Below the pieces are notes generated by a model. It saw only the letters and a program-made list of their open reading frames with translations, searched no databases and was not told where the DNA came from. A DNA stretch of 55,421 bases from Planctomycetota bacterium. Lineage in GTDB: Bacteria; Planctomycetota; Phycisphaerae; Sedimentisphaerales; Anaerobacaceae. The DNA lies in assembly GCA_030605475.1 (NCBI GenBank), contig JAUWIG010000052.1, positions 1-55,421 on the forward strand, in the 5' to 3' direction. Shown one piece after another: positions 41,659-51,327 of the stretch. Every line of letters starts with the position of its first letter. Position 1 is the first letter of the stretch. A program made the position numbers and the translations under genes.

Positions 41659-44600
41659 ATGATTAAACAAAGATTGATATTTGTTTTACTTCTTGTATTT
41701 TTATTTACGGCAGCAGATGTGTCCGGATATGACAAGGGATTAAGAGATAATTTCAAAAATCCTCCCCGGCAATATTCGCTTTTGCCTCTCTGGTCGTGGA
41801 ATGATACGCTCGAGCCGGACAAGCTAAAGTGGCAGATTGACCAGATGGTCGAGAAGGGTGTTTACGGAGCATTCATGCACGCCAGAGTAGGTATTAACAA
41901 GGGTAAAACTCCATATCTTTCGCCGGGCTGGTGGGACGCTGTTAATACTGCGGTTACTTACGGAAAAGAAGTTGGTTTTTATCCCTGGATTTATGATGAG
42001 GATAAGTGGCCCAGCGGCAGCGCCGGCGGCAGAACGGTGGCTGTCAATCCCCAAGATTTCTCACAAAAAGGTCTAATATATTCCAGAATGGAGATAGAAG
42101 GACCACAGAGTATAAAACTACCTTCTCCTGATGAGTTAGTCGGCATAATAGCAGCTAAATTTGCTTTGCGGTCTGTTATTGACGGGCGGTCTCTAACGGA
42201 TATCAGCGACTTTTCAGGAAAGCAATGGCGTGTACCTGAGGGTAAATGGCTGATTATGACCTTCCGACAGATAAGGGACAAGGAAGCGACATCGAGGCCA
42301 CAAAGAGGGATTGACTATCTGGACAAAGAGGCCGTTGCCGCTTTTATAAATATTACGCACGAGGAATATTACAAGAGGTTCGGTGAGCACTTCGGCAGTG
42401 TTATCCCGGGTATCTTTTTTGATGAGATTTCAGCGAAATTGCCGGGAGCGGATTTTGTCTGGACAGACGACTTTTTAGAAAAGTTCAAAGAGAGAAAAGA
42501 ATATGACTTAAAAAAATATCTGCCACTATTAATTTATGATGGGGGTGATGTAACCCCCAAGATAAGATGCGACTATTATGATGTATTTACGTCGTTGTAT
42601 GTTGAAGCGTGGTTTAAGCAGATTGGCGATTGGTGCAGCGAGCATAATATTCCTTTAACGGGACATACGTATGAGGATATTTTTAGTTACGTAACACAGG
42701 GTGATTACTTCAGGACACTTGCCCCCCTGCAGATACCATTGACAGATAACGAGGATTTTAGATATTCATTTCCAAGACATATCGAATGGTTTAAGCCCAA
42801 GCAATTAAGCTCGATTGCACATTTGAATGGCAGAAAGTTTGCAGGCGCTGAAGCTCTGGGTGGCAGCAGCGGGTCATACACTCTGGAGGAGCTTCGTTAT
42901 GGTATTTCAATGCTTGGTGTCTATGGAATTAATTTTATGGCCCTTCACCTTTTTCATTATACCACTGATGTCCCATGGGCATCCGCAGATTACCCGCCAA
43001 GCTGGTTCTATCAGAATCCTTACTGGAAATACTTTAGTCAAGTAGCGAAGTTCGCACAAAGGGTCTCATATATGGGCAGTGAAGGCAGACACATTTGTGA
43101 TATTGCCATATTATTTCCAATCACAAGTCAGTGGACATCGGGACGATATGAAGGCAGCTTGGGCCTCGGCAAAAAATATACCATCAAAGAATTAGATGAT
43201 ATACTTTCACTTCAATATTTTAACGTGCAGAAGACACTGCTCGATAATCAGATTGACTATGACATTATTGACCCCGCTTCGATTCTAAAATCAAACGTAT
43301 CAGAAGGGAAAATTGAAATCGCAGGAGGAAAATATTCGGTCCTGATTCTGCCACCATTGTCTGTGATAAGAAGAGATGTTCTTGAAAGGATAAGGAATTT
43401 CTACGAAAACGGGGGGACGGTCATCGCGCTGAATACACTGCCACTTTCTTCGATGGAAGCAGGCAGAAGGGACCCGTTTGTTATAAAAACTGTTAATGAT
43501 ATTTTTGGTTTTAATCCGCTTTTCCTGCGCTCGGGATATTTTGAAATTGACAAAACATATTCAAATAAATTCATTACTAACGCAAGCAGGAAAAACGGAA
43601 AAGCTTATTTTACAAAGGAAGTGGAAAATGTACCTCTGATAGTCGAAAAATCCGTGGACAGGGACATTATTATCAAGGAAGGCGCCCCTGCCGGTTTTCA
43701 TTTTCTACACAGAACTACGGGAGACTATGATATTTACTATCTTGTAAACAGCCAAAGAGTCCCGAGGCAGTGGACGGTTAGTTTTCGGTGCACCGGAGGA
43801 ATTGAGAAATGGCATCCTGAAACAGGGCAAATAGAAAAGATATACGGCCTCAAAGATGACAGCGATAGAACAAAAATAAGTCTTTCATTTAAACCCTGGG
43901 AAACTTACTACGTGGTGTTCGATAAGAGCGAGAATATAAAACACAACATTGCTTTGGGCGGCACAAATCTGAAAAATATTAAAATAGCAGATATAAAGGA
44001 AAACAAAATAAAAATCCAGGGATGGGAACCGACCGGAACCGATTCTCTTTACGTAAACATAACAAAAGGCTTTCCCAAAAAGGAGATAACGAAAAAATGG
44101 GAAAGTAAAAATTCGTTATCGGAAATTAAGTTAGGCGGCAAATGGGATTTTATCCCCGTCGGCAAGATGCTTGATTACAAATGGCAGCCAACAGTAAAAA
44201 ATGCACAACTCGAATTGCCTGTAATGGAATTTTATCCCGCAAGAACCGTTAATACAATCAAAATGGAAGAACTGCTTTTACCGGAGAGTGAGAACATCTA
44301 CTGGAAACAGATAAAGATTAAGGATACGTGGAGCAAGGTTGCAGGATGTGGGCGGTATCTTAGCTGCTGGGACGGCTGGTGGATAACATACAGTGATTTG
44401 AAGCCTCACTGGGGAACTCTTGGCGGAAATGAAATTAAATTCAGAAAGAAAGTGATTATTAACGACACAGTAAAAAATGCGTGGCTATCTATAACCGCTG
44501 ATAGAAAATATAAATTATCTATCAACGGTAAAATTGTTGGAGAAGATGACGATTGGAGAATTCCTGAAACGTATGATATAGCACCATATTTGAAAACGGG

Positions 44601-45498
44601 AGAAAATCTTTTTGAGGTTTCTGTAAAGGATGCTGGTGCACTGCTTCTGCAGGCCGAAATTGCATTGGCAAATGACAGAAATATTAAGGTAGTTTCCAAC
44701 CGAACGTGGGAGGTTTCCAGTAAAGGTGGCATCTGGGGAAAAGCTTTTGAATACGTAAATCCCCCTTTAGGGCCCTGGGGTAATATTGAATTGAAAAAGC
44801 AACCGCTGCCATTTCCCGTCAATGTGTGGTACCGCCGGGAGCTGCCGGCCGGTGCAATTGGAATGACAGCTCCAGTGATAAAAGGAGATTGTCGAATATT
44901 TGTTAATGGCCAAACAGTTAAATTTAAACGTGGCCAGGAGCGAATAATTTTTAGAAAACTATTAAATGATGAGAAAAATATACTTCTCGTCAAAGTCAAC
45001 GTAAAAGACTATTCAGAAGGGATAATTGAGCCAATCACGGTTATATGTGAACCACTGAAAGTTACGTTAGACCTTTGGGAAAACTATGGTTTGGATTGGT
45101 ATTCGGGCAGATGTTTGTATTCGAAAGAGTTTGTGATAACCGATGATTATCTTGCCCCTGATACTAAACTTGTCTTAGACCTTGGTGAAGTAAAGTATTT
45201 TGCGGAGGTCTGGATAAACAATAAACTTGTCAGTAATAAAATATGGCCTCCTTTTCAGGTAGAAATTCAGGATTATTTGAAAGCCGGCGAGAATACTATT
45301 AATCTTGTCATTGCCAACTTGATTGCCAATGAAATGAAATGGAATATTTTCGATGAATCCCTGACAACTCTCCGTGCGAGGTGGGTCCAGGATTTAGGTA
45401 TATCAAGAGAGCCGGACAGACTCAGTTCCGGCATTTTGGGTCCTGTTAAGATTATTCCATTGAAAAAGACAAACCTTGAGATTTCAATATTGGATTAG
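41659..45498 (+). CDS. Large exported glycoside hydrolase, GH106 (alpha-L-rhamnosidase) type
   Basis: A 1279-residue secreted enzyme. Signal peptide about 1-23. The start of the catalytic part, PLWSWNDTLEPDKLKWQIDQM with VEKGVYGAFMHARVG and YPWIYDEDKWPSG, is the GH106 pattern; FAGAEALGGSSGSY, YGISMLGVYGINFMALHLFHYT follow. The barrel extends to about residue 600. The C-terminal third holds two galactose-binding-like beta domains of the GH2 N-terminal type (about 925-1015 and 1130-1260; GEVKYFAEVWINNKLV is typical). GH106 enzymes remove alpha-L-rhamnose from plant or algal polysaccharides, but relatives with other activities are likely, so the exact linkage is open. It lies within the operon, 60 bp after the propeller lipoprotein. 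Confidence 0.82.
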   Translation: MIKQRLIFVLLLVFLFTAADVSGYDKGLRDNFKNPPRQYSLLPLWSWNDTLEPDKLKWQIDQMVEKGVYGAFMHARVGINKGKTPYLSPGWWDAVNTAVTYGKEVGFYPWIYDEDKWPSGSAGGRTVAVNPQDFSQKGLIYSRMEIEGPQSIKLPSPDELVGIIAAKFALRSVIDGRSLTDISDFSGKQWRVPEGKWLIMTFRQIRDKEATSRPQRGIDYLDKEAVAAFINITHEEYYKRFGEHFGSVIPGIFFDEISAKLPGADFVWTDDFLEKFKERKEYDLKKYLPLLIYDGGDVTPKIRCDYYDVFTSLYVEAWFKQIGDWCSEHNIPLTGHTYEDIFSYVTQGDYFRTLAPLQIPLTDNEDFRYSFPRHIEWFKPKQLSSIAHLNGRKFAGAEALGGSSGSYTLEELRYGISMLGVYGINFMALHLFHYTTDVPWASADYPPSWFYQNPYWKYFSQVAKFAQRVSYMGSEGRHICDIAILFPITSQWTSGRYEGSLGLGKKYTIKELDDILSLQYFNVQKTLLDNQIDYDIIDPASILKSNVSEGKIEIAGGKYSVLILPPLSVIRRDVLERIRNFYENGGTVIALNTLPLSSMEAGRRDPFVIKTVNDIFGFNPLFLRSGYFEIDKTYSNKFITNASRKNGKAYFTKEVENVPLIVEKSVDRDIIIKEGAPAGFHFLHRTTGDYDIYYLVNSQRVPRQWTVSFRCTGGIEKWHPETGQIEKIYGLKDDSDRTKISLSFKPWETYYVVFDKSENIKHNIALGGTNLKNIKIADIKENKIKIQGWEPTGTDSLYVNITKGFPKKEITKKWESKNSLSEIKLGGKWDFIPVGKMLDYKWQPTVKNAQLELPVMEFYPARTVNTIKMEELLLPESENIYWKQIKIKDTWSKVAGCGRYLSCWDGWWITYSDLKPHWGTLGGNEIKFRKKVIINDTVKNAWLSITADRKYKLSINGKIVGEDDDWRIPETYDIAPYLKTGENLFEVSVKDAGALLLQAEIALANDRNIKVVSNRTWEVSSKGGIWGKAFEYVNPPLGPWGNIELKKQPLPFPVNVWYRRELPAGAIGMTAPVIKGDCRIFVNGQTVKFKRGQERIIFRKLLNDEKNILLVKVNVKDYSEGIIEPITVICEPLKVTLDLWENYGLDWYSGRCLYSKEFVITDDYLAPDTKLVLDLGEVKYFAEVWINNKLVSNKIWPPFQVEIQDYLKAGENTINLVIANLIANEMKWNIFDESLTTLRARWVQDLGISREPDRLSSGILGPVKIIPLKKTNLEISILD

Positions 45499-45502
45499 TT
45501 GT

Positions 45503-45562
45503 AATTTCAAACCTCATCCGGTAGGCATTATGGAATTTCATAAAAAGGACACGGGTTTGTAA
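45503..45562 (+). pseudogene. Tail of a lost third GH51 gene
   Basis: Reading from 45503, the sequence encodes NFKPHPVGIMEFHKKDTGL and stop. The two intact GH51 genes end in NFKPHSVTIMEFRKK. The bases between this stop and the next GH51 ATG also match the spacer between the two intact copies. It is therefore a remnant of a third copy whose body was replaced or deleted. Confidence 0.85.
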
Positions 45563-45595
45563 TTGTCAGACAATCGGTTTGATAGGTGAATTTTT

Positions 45596-47671
45596 ATGAA
45601 CAGCAGAAATATAATTAGAACATCCGTTTTAGCAATCACCATCATTTTTATTTTTGGCACGGTCGGCGCTGCAGCAAAAGAGCTGGAAGGTGAGGTCGTA
45701 GTTTCAGTATCTAAAAAGGTTGGCAATATAAATCCTGATATTTACGGTTTATTTATGGCGACGGTCTTTCGGCATTTTGACGGAGGCATATGGGCGGAGA
45801 TGCTGAAAAGCCGAAAGTTCGCCGAAGACGACAGGGGAGGAAAACGTTACGGAGTCGTTAGGCCCTGGTTCCCAATCGGCAGAAATGAAAAAACACACTT
45901 CGCCCACGACAATACCATCTATTATACCGGCACCCAATCCCAAAAAATTATAAGCGAAGACCCAGCCAACCGGCGCACCGGAATCGCCCAGGAACAATTG
46001 TATTTTGATAAGAAAAAAAGCTACCACGCAAGAGTTAATCTAAAACAAAAAGACATTACCGTTCCCATCACCATTGCTCTGGAAGGTGAGAATAAGGTTT
46101 ACGCTAAAAAAGAAATCACCATCACCGGCTCAGATTGGCAACGATTCTCCTTCACGCTAAAACCAAACCATACAGACAAAAACGGTAAATTCACCATCAC
46201 GTTCCCCGGCAGCGGCACATTGTGGGTCGGCAGCGCATCGCTTATGCCGGGTGATAATGTTTCGGGATACAGAAAAGATGTCATTGAGGCAATGAAAGAA
46301 CTGCGGCCGCCGAATATAAGATGGCCCGGCGGCTGCAATGTTGATTGCTACCGCTGGCAGCAAACAATAGGCGACAGAGACAAAAGACCCGCTCAGTTCA
46401 ACCACGCCTTCCCAAAAACAGAACAATGGCTCACTCACGATGCCGGTATCGATGAATTTATGGACCTTTGTCGTTACACCGGTGCAAAACCACATATCGT
46501 CGTCAACGCCGGCGACGGCACCGCCGAAGAAGCGGCCAATTGGGTCGAATACTGCAACGGCTCACTCGACACAAAGTTCGGAAAACTCCGCGCACAGAAC
46601 GGCCATCCCGAGCCTTACAATGTAAAAATCTGGGGAATCGGAAATGAACTCTTCGGCAATTGGGAACCCGGACACGTTGATGAAGAAACCTACGCAAGAA
46701 AATGTGCCGAATTTGGCAAAGCTATGCGCGCCGTGGACAAAGACATAAAGTTTGTGGCCTGCGGCGGCAGATACTGGAAATACCCTCGCTGGAACCAGGC
46801 ACTTTTCAAGATAGCAGGTGATTATATAGACTATCTTTCTTTGCATTCCTACGCCAAAAAATACAGAAACACACTTAAAAAAGAAGAGCTCAAAGACCCC
46901 AAAATGGCAGAAGAGCTCTACTACTACCTCGCCTCTTCTCCCTACGGCGTCGAAGAGCAAATCATCGAAACAGATAAAGAAATAAGACAAACTCTCCCAA
47001 ACAGACCAGACCTCACCATCTCATTCGATGAATGGAACGCCTATTACTACCGCTCCGGCCCCTTCGAAGAAATCGAATTTGCCCAAAGGGACGCCGTTTA
47101 CACCGCCGGAATGTTCCACGCCTTCAGACGTCAGCACAAAGCGGCAACTATGGCAAACATCTGGGGGCCTATAAACACCAATGGAATGATTCGCGTAAAC
47201 CCCTCCGGCATGTTCTTTAACCCTCAATACCTTATCTTCAAAATGTATGCAGACCATTCAGGGCCGACACTGCTCAAATCCAGCGTAAAATGCGACAGTT
47301 TTCCCGCCCCCGAATATGAAAGAGGCCGACCTCAGGCAAAAGGTCATATCCCTTATCTGGACGTTTCAGCCACGATGAACGAGGATGAAAACATTATTTA
47401 TTTGGCGGCCATCAATTTACACGCTGATAAAAATATCAAAACCAGGATTTCGTTCGATAAGTGGGATTTTTCCTCAGAAGTAAAAATCTTTGAGCTTTAT
47501 GATGACGATTATATGACTGAAAACACTTTCGAGCATCCGGACAGGCTGACTATAAAAGAAAATATTTTGAATGATATAACCAGTCCTTTTGGTTATAATT
47601 TCAAACCTCATTCGGTAACAATTATGGAATTCCGCAAAAAGCGTACAACTTTGCAATTGTCACGTAATTAA
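45596..47671 (+). CDS. Alpha-L-arabinofuranosidase, GH51, exported
   Basis: A 691-residue enzyme with a signal peptide (about 1-27, ending GAAA). A carbohydrate-binding-like beta segment (about 95-220) precedes the (beta/alpha)8 barrel. The acid/base E351 lies in WGIGNELFGNW, and the nucleophile E479 in ISFDEWNAYYY; NIRWPGGC and HSYAKKYR are further GH51 motifs. GH51 enzymes release arabinofuranose from arabinan, arabinoxylan or arabinogalactan side chains with retention. It is one of two tandem paralogues, 18 bp apart; the next gene matches it along the whole length. AGGTGA stands upstream of the ATG. The absence of a lipobox distinguishes it from the second copy. Confidence 0.92.
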   Translation: MNSRNIIRTSVLAITIIFIFGTVGAAAKELEGEVVVSVSKKVGNINPDIYGLFMATVFRHFDGGIWAEMLKSRKFAEDDRGGKRYGVVRPWFPIGRNEKTHFAHDNTIYYTGTQSQKIISEDPANRRTGIAQEQLYFDKKKSYHARVNLKQKDITVPITIALEGENKVYAKKEITITGSDWQRFSFTLKPNHTDKNGKFTITFPGSGTLWVGSASLMPGDNVSGYRKDVIEAMKELRPPNIRWPGGCNVDCYRWQQTIGDRDKRPAQFNHAFPKTEQWLTHDAGIDEFMDLCRYTGAKPHIVVNAGDGTAEEAANWVEYCNGSLDTKFGKLRAQNGHPEPYNVKIWGIGNELFGNWEPGHVDEETYARKCAEFGKAMRAVDKDIKFVACGGRYWKYPRWNQALFKIAGDYIDYLSLHSYAKKYRNTLKKEELKDPKMAEELYYYLASSPYGVEEQIIETDKEIRQTLPNRPDLTISFDEWNAYYYRSGPFEEIEFAQRDAVYTAGMFHAFRRQHKAATMANIWGPINTNGMIRVNPSGMFFNPQYLIFKMYADHSGPTLLKSSVKCDSFPAPEYERGRPQAKGHIPYLDVSATMNEDENIIYLAAINLHADKNIKTRISFDKWDFSSEVKIFELYDDDYMTENTFEHPDRLTIKENILNDITSPFGYNFKPHSVTIMEFRKKRTTLQLSRN

Positions 47672-47689
47672 TTGAATAGGAGAACCTTT

Positions 47690-49759
47690 ATGAACGGGAA
47701 AAATACAATTGGAACATCTATTTTAGTAATCATTTTTCTTCTTGGGATGATTGGGTGCGGCTCAACTGACACAAAAGGATTTTCAATATTCGACTTTTTG
47801 AATATAGGAAAGCGTTTGGAAGGAGAGGTTGTAGTTTCAACATCTGAAAAAATCGGCATTATAAATCCTGACATTTACGGCCTGTTTACGGAGATGTGCT
47901 TTTACGAGTTTAACAGTGGGATGTGGGCCGAAATGCTGAAGAGCCGAAAGTTTGCCGGAGATGACGGGTGGGATGAACGCTACGGGGTCGTTGGCTCCTG
48001 GTACCCCATCGGACGAACACAAAACACACACTTTATGCATGATAACAGCACCTATTACTGCGGAAACCAATCACAAAAAATCATAAGTTGGGAAAAGCCA
48101 CACCATAAAACTGGTATAGGCCAGGGAAAACTCTTTTTCGAAAAAGGCAAAACCTACCAAGTTCGAATTAACGTCAAGCAAAATGAGATACGAACCCCGT
48201 TAGTTTTTGCATTAGAAGGTAAAAAAGGTGTCTATGCAACATACAAAATCTCTCTTCAAGATACTGATTGGAATCGTTTTTCATTTAATTTAAAACCAAC
48301 ACAAACGGATAAAAATGGTAAATTTACAATATCATTCTATGGCAGCGGGACACTGTGGATGGGTAGTGCCTCGTTGATGCCGGACGATAATATTTCCGGC
48401 TTCAGGAAGGATGTTGTTGAAGCTTTAAGAGCACTCCATCTGCCAAATATACGTTGGCCGGGCGGTAATATGGTTTCCGAATACCGCTGGGCCGAGAGTA
48501 TAGGCGACAGGGACAAAAGACCCCCGCGGTTTATCAGAGAGCTGTGGGACCCATTTGATGTCGGTATCGACGAGTTTATCGAGCTTTGCCGGCTGATAGA
48601 TACCAAGCCCTATATCGCTGTGAATTCCGGGGACGGCACCGCCAAAGAAGCGTCAAATTGGGTCCAATACTGCAACGCCGGCGCGAATACCAAATATGGC
48701 AAGCTAAGAGCAAAGAACGGACACCCCAAACCTTATCGAATCAAGCTCTGGGGAATCGGCAATGAGATGTTCGGTAACTGGCAGAATGGGCACGTGGATG
48801 AAGAAACTTACGCAAGAAGACATCTCGCATTTGCAAAGGCGATGCTTGCCGTCGATAAGGATATAAAGATTGTAGCGACAGGCGGCAGGTACTGGAAGTA
48901 TCCGCGATGGAACCAGGCGCTTTTTAAGATTGCCGGTGACTATTTTGATTACCTGTCGCTTCATTCATACGCCAAAAAGTATCGCAGACATATGAAAAAG
49001 AAAGACCTCGAAGATAAGAAGTTTGCAGAGGAATTTTACTATTACATCGTCTCATCACCTTACGGTGTTGAAGAGCAAATTTACGAAACCGACAAAGAAA
49101 TCAGAGCCGCTTTGCCTAATCGGCCCGACATAAAGGTGGCTTTCGACGAGTGGAACTGCTGGGCGTATCTCGAGCCGTACGAGCATGTCGATTTTGCCTT
49201 AAGAGATGCTCTTTACACAGCCGGCTTTTTTCACGCATTCAGAAGACAACACAAAGCGGTGACTTTGGCGAATTTTTCCAAAACAGTAAATGCAATGCCT
49301 TTGATAAAGGTAAAACAATGCGGGATGTTCCTTAATCCCCAGTATCTTGCTTTCAAGATGTACCTGGACCACTGCGGGCCGATATTACTCAAGACCGGCG
49401 TCGAGTGTGACAGTTACCCTGCCCCGGAATACGAAAGAGGACGACCTCAGGCAAAAGGCTGTATCCCTTATCTGGATGTTTCAGCGACGATGAGCAAGCA
49501 TGAAAATATCGTCTACGTAGCGGTCATCAATTTACACGCAGATAAAAATATTAAGACCAAAATGTCGTTTGATAAATGGGATTTTTCTTCGGTAGTAAAA
49601 ATCTTTGAGCTTTATGATGACGATTATATGACTGAAAATACCTTCGAGCATCCGGATAAAATAACTATAAAAGAAAATGCACTGAGCGGCATAACCAGTC
49701 CTTTTAGTTATAACTTCAAACCTCATTCCGTAACAATTATGGAATTCCGAAAAAAATAA
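47690..49759 (+). CDS. Alpha-L-arabinofuranosidase, GH51, lipoprotein
   Basis: A 689-residue paralogue of the preceding enzyme. The start is ATG 47690, supported by TAGGAG at 47677-47682; an in-frame TTG at 47672 is not preferred. The signal ends in a lipobox LGMIGC (Cys 23), so this copy is predicted to be membrane-anchored while its neighbour is soluble. Acid/base E359 is in WGIGNEMFGNW and nucleophile E487 in VAFDEWNCW; NIRWPGGN is conserved. The last 60 codons are nearly identical in DNA to the first copy, indicating recent duplication or gene conversion. It is the last gene of the plus-strand glycosidase run and ends before a hairpin. Confidence 0.92.
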   Translation: MNGKNTIGTSILVIIFLLGMIGCGSTDTKGFSIFDFLNIGKRLEGEVVVSTSEKIGIINPDIYGLFTEMCFYEFNSGMWAEMLKSRKFAGDDGWDERYGVVGSWYPIGRTQNTHFMHDNSTYYCGNQSQKIISWEKPHHKTGIGQGKLFFEKGKTYQVRINVKQNEIRTPLVFALEGKKGVYATYKISLQDTDWNRFSFNLKPTQTDKNGKFTISFYGSGTLWMGSASLMPDDNISGFRKDVVEALRALHLPNIRWPGGNMVSEYRWAESIGDRDKRPPRFIRELWDPFDVGIDEFIELCRLIDTKPYIAVNSGDGTAKEASNWVQYCNAGANTKYGKLRAKNGHPKPYRIKLWGIGNEMFGNWQNGHVDEETYARRHLAFAKAMLAVDKDIKIVATGGRYWKYPRWNQALFKIAGDYFDYLSLHSYAKKYRRHMKKKDLEDKKFAEEFYYYIVSSPYGVEEQIYETDKEIRAALPNRPDIKVAFDEWNCWAYLEPYEHVDFALRDALYTAGFFHAFRRQHKAVTLANFSKTVNAMPLIKVKQCGMFLNPQYLAFKMYLDHCGPILLKTGVECDSYPAPEYERGRPQAKGCIPYLDVSATMSKHENIVYVAVINLHADKNIKTKMSFDKWDFSSVVKIFELYDDDYMTENTFEHPDKITIKENALSGITSPFSYNFKPHSVTIMEFRKK

Positions 49760-49780
49760 GCGCGAAGCGCGAACTGATGG

Positions 49781-49814
49781 GTGGCAGCCTCAAGCGCAGC
49801 TTGAGGATGGCCAC
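49781..49814. terminator. Bidirectional terminator-like hairpin between convergent genes
   Basis: GTGGC-ag-CCTCAAGC, loop GCA, GCTTGAGG-at-GCCAC form a stem of 13 pairs with a small internal loop. It lies between the convergent ends of the second GH51 gene and the mutarotase. There is no T tract, so it may be a Rho-independent-like or RNA-stabilising hairpin rather than a classic terminator. Confidence 0.6.
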
Positions 49815-49851
49815 TCCCCCCGTCTACAAACTATGAACTATGAACACTTTT

Positions 49852-51024
49852 TTACCTAGTGTAAAATTTGTGCACGGCTACGTACGTGTATTTTTCGCCC
49901 GGATTGAGAATCGTCGACGGGAAATTGGGCTTATTTGGTGAATCCGGAAAGTGTTGCGTCTCCAGGCAGAGGCCATAGTGCTTTTTGTATACCGTGCCCG
50001 ATTTGCCGGTTATTGAGCCGTCCAGGAAGTTGCCCGAATAGAACTGAATCCCCGGCTCAGTGGTATGGATTTCCATTACCCGCCCGCTGTCCGGGTCAGA
50101 TATCCTCAAAGCCAGGGCCATTTTCCCCCCGCCGCTGTTGAGCACATAATTGTGGTCATAGCCGCCGGGGTCCTTGCCGGGTACCTGGGCAATACGGGAA
50201 CCGATAGGAGCAGGTTTAGTAAAGTCCATTGGAGAGTCCTTTACAGATTTTAACTCTCCAGTGGGTATCAGCTTATCATCTACAGGGGTGAATCTGTCGG
50301 CATCAATCATAAGCTCATGACCTAAAATATCACGCTTGCCGGCTGTAAGATTGAAATAAGTGTGGTTTGTCAGATTTATCGGCGTGGCCTTATCGGTTGT
50401 CGCTTCATAGTCTATTCTCAATTCATCATTGTTTGTAAGACTGTAGGTGACTGTGCAAGACAAGTTGCCGGGATATCCCTGGTCGCCGTCATAACTTCGA
50501 TGGGTCAGTCTGACCCCAACTGCATCTTTGGTTTTTACCTCTTGCGCATTCCAGACAACCTTATCGAAGCCTCTAATTCCACCGTGCAGATGTGTTATAT
50601 CGTTTTCATTGAGAGTAAGCTGGTAGTCAACGCCGTCGAGTTTAAACTTGCCATCGGCAATGCGATTGCCGTACCTGCCGACAATACACCCGAAATAGGG
50701 GTTGTTCTTGACGTAGTCGTCCAGCTTATCGTAGCCGAGTACAACATCGCTGAGTTTGCCGTCATGGTCGGGCACCTCAAGCGAAACCAGAATACCACCG
50801 TAGGTCATAATCTTGGCTTTGAGTCCGTTGATATTAGTCAGGGTATACAAATCGACTTGCTTGCCGTCGGGGGTTTGACCAAAAGATTCTTTTTTAATGC
50901 TCATTTTTGCCCTCTTTTCAATTTCAGCCTGGTGTCGTCCTAAAGCAAACGATTGCTTTTCGCAGCCAAATATACAGATTACCGCTATCGTCAAAACAAA
51001 ATCAACCCAAAATCTTACCTTCAT
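49852..51024 (-). CDS. galM: Aldose 1-epimerase (mutarotase), exported lipoprotein
   Basis: A 390-residue mutarotase that interconverts alpha and beta anomers of free aldoses. The N terminus is a lipoprotein signal with CIFGC (Cys 21), so it acts outside the cytoplasm rather than as the usual cytosolic GalM. Family motifs: GRYGNRIADGKF, HLHGG, the catalytic His in NLTNHTYFNL, and the catalytic Glu in CLETQHFPDSPN near the C terminus. An in-frame ATG about 40 codons on (MSIKKESFG) would give a cytosolic form. It is divergent from the sugar symporter; in Bacteroidetes, arabinose regulons combine mutarotase, SSS symporter, isomerase and kinase, as here. Confidence 0.92.
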   Translation of the reverse strand: MKVRFWVDFVLTIAVICIFGCEKQSFALGRHQAEIEKRAKMSIKKESFGQTPDGKQVDLYTLTNINGLKAKIMTYGGILVSLEVPDHDGKLSDVVLGYDKLDDYVKNNPYFGCIVGRYGNRIADGKFKLDGVDYQLTLNENDITHLHGGIRGFDKVVWNAQEVKTKDAVGVRLTHRSYDGDQGYPGNLSCTVTYSLTNNDELRIDYEATTDKATPINLTNHTYFNLTAGKRDILGHELMIDADRFTPVDDKLIPTGELKSVKDSPMDFTKPAPIGSRIAQVPGKDPGGYDHNYVLNSGGGKMALALRISDPDSGRVMEIHTTEPGIQFYSGNFLDGSITGKSGTVYKKHYGLCLETQHFPDSPNKPNFPSTILNPGEKYTYVAVHKFYTR

Positions 51025-51327
51025 TTTTTAACTCCCTACTTTAAGCGTGTTTGCATAAAGTTGTAAGCCCACTTGGAATATAACGCCCGGAAAATAAAAT
51101 GTCAAAAAAATTATTTATACCCCATGCCGTACGGCATTGGGGGCCTCCATTGACGGTTTGCTTTAACTTCCCCTCCTGATTTGGCAGCAGCATGGAAAAA
51201 ATAAACAAAAGATAGGAAAAACCTTGAAATATCCCGCCCCCGAGGTTAAATAGAGGGTTTTCAGGTCGGCGCTAAGCGTTATAAGAATATCGGATAATAT
51301 AAAGGCAAATAATTGAAAGGTTAAATC
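51025..51327. promoter_or_regulatory. Divergent control region with a perfect 14-bp palindrome
   Basis: This gap separates mutarotase (minus) from the symporter (plus). ATGCCGTACGGCAT at 51124-51137 is a perfect palindrome, and CCCC/GGGG flanks extend the symmetry with one extra T. A position between divergent sugar genes suits a regulator-binding site. No strong sigma-70 promoter was identified on either strand. Confidence 0.45.

Noticed and set aside
47672..47689. TTG start extending the second GH51 gene
   Set aside because: It would place the lipoprotein signal after an extra segment, and the ribosome binding site fits ATG 47690.
49781..49814. Classic Rho-independent terminator
   Set aside because: The stem is good, but there is no T run on either side; kept as terminator-like only.
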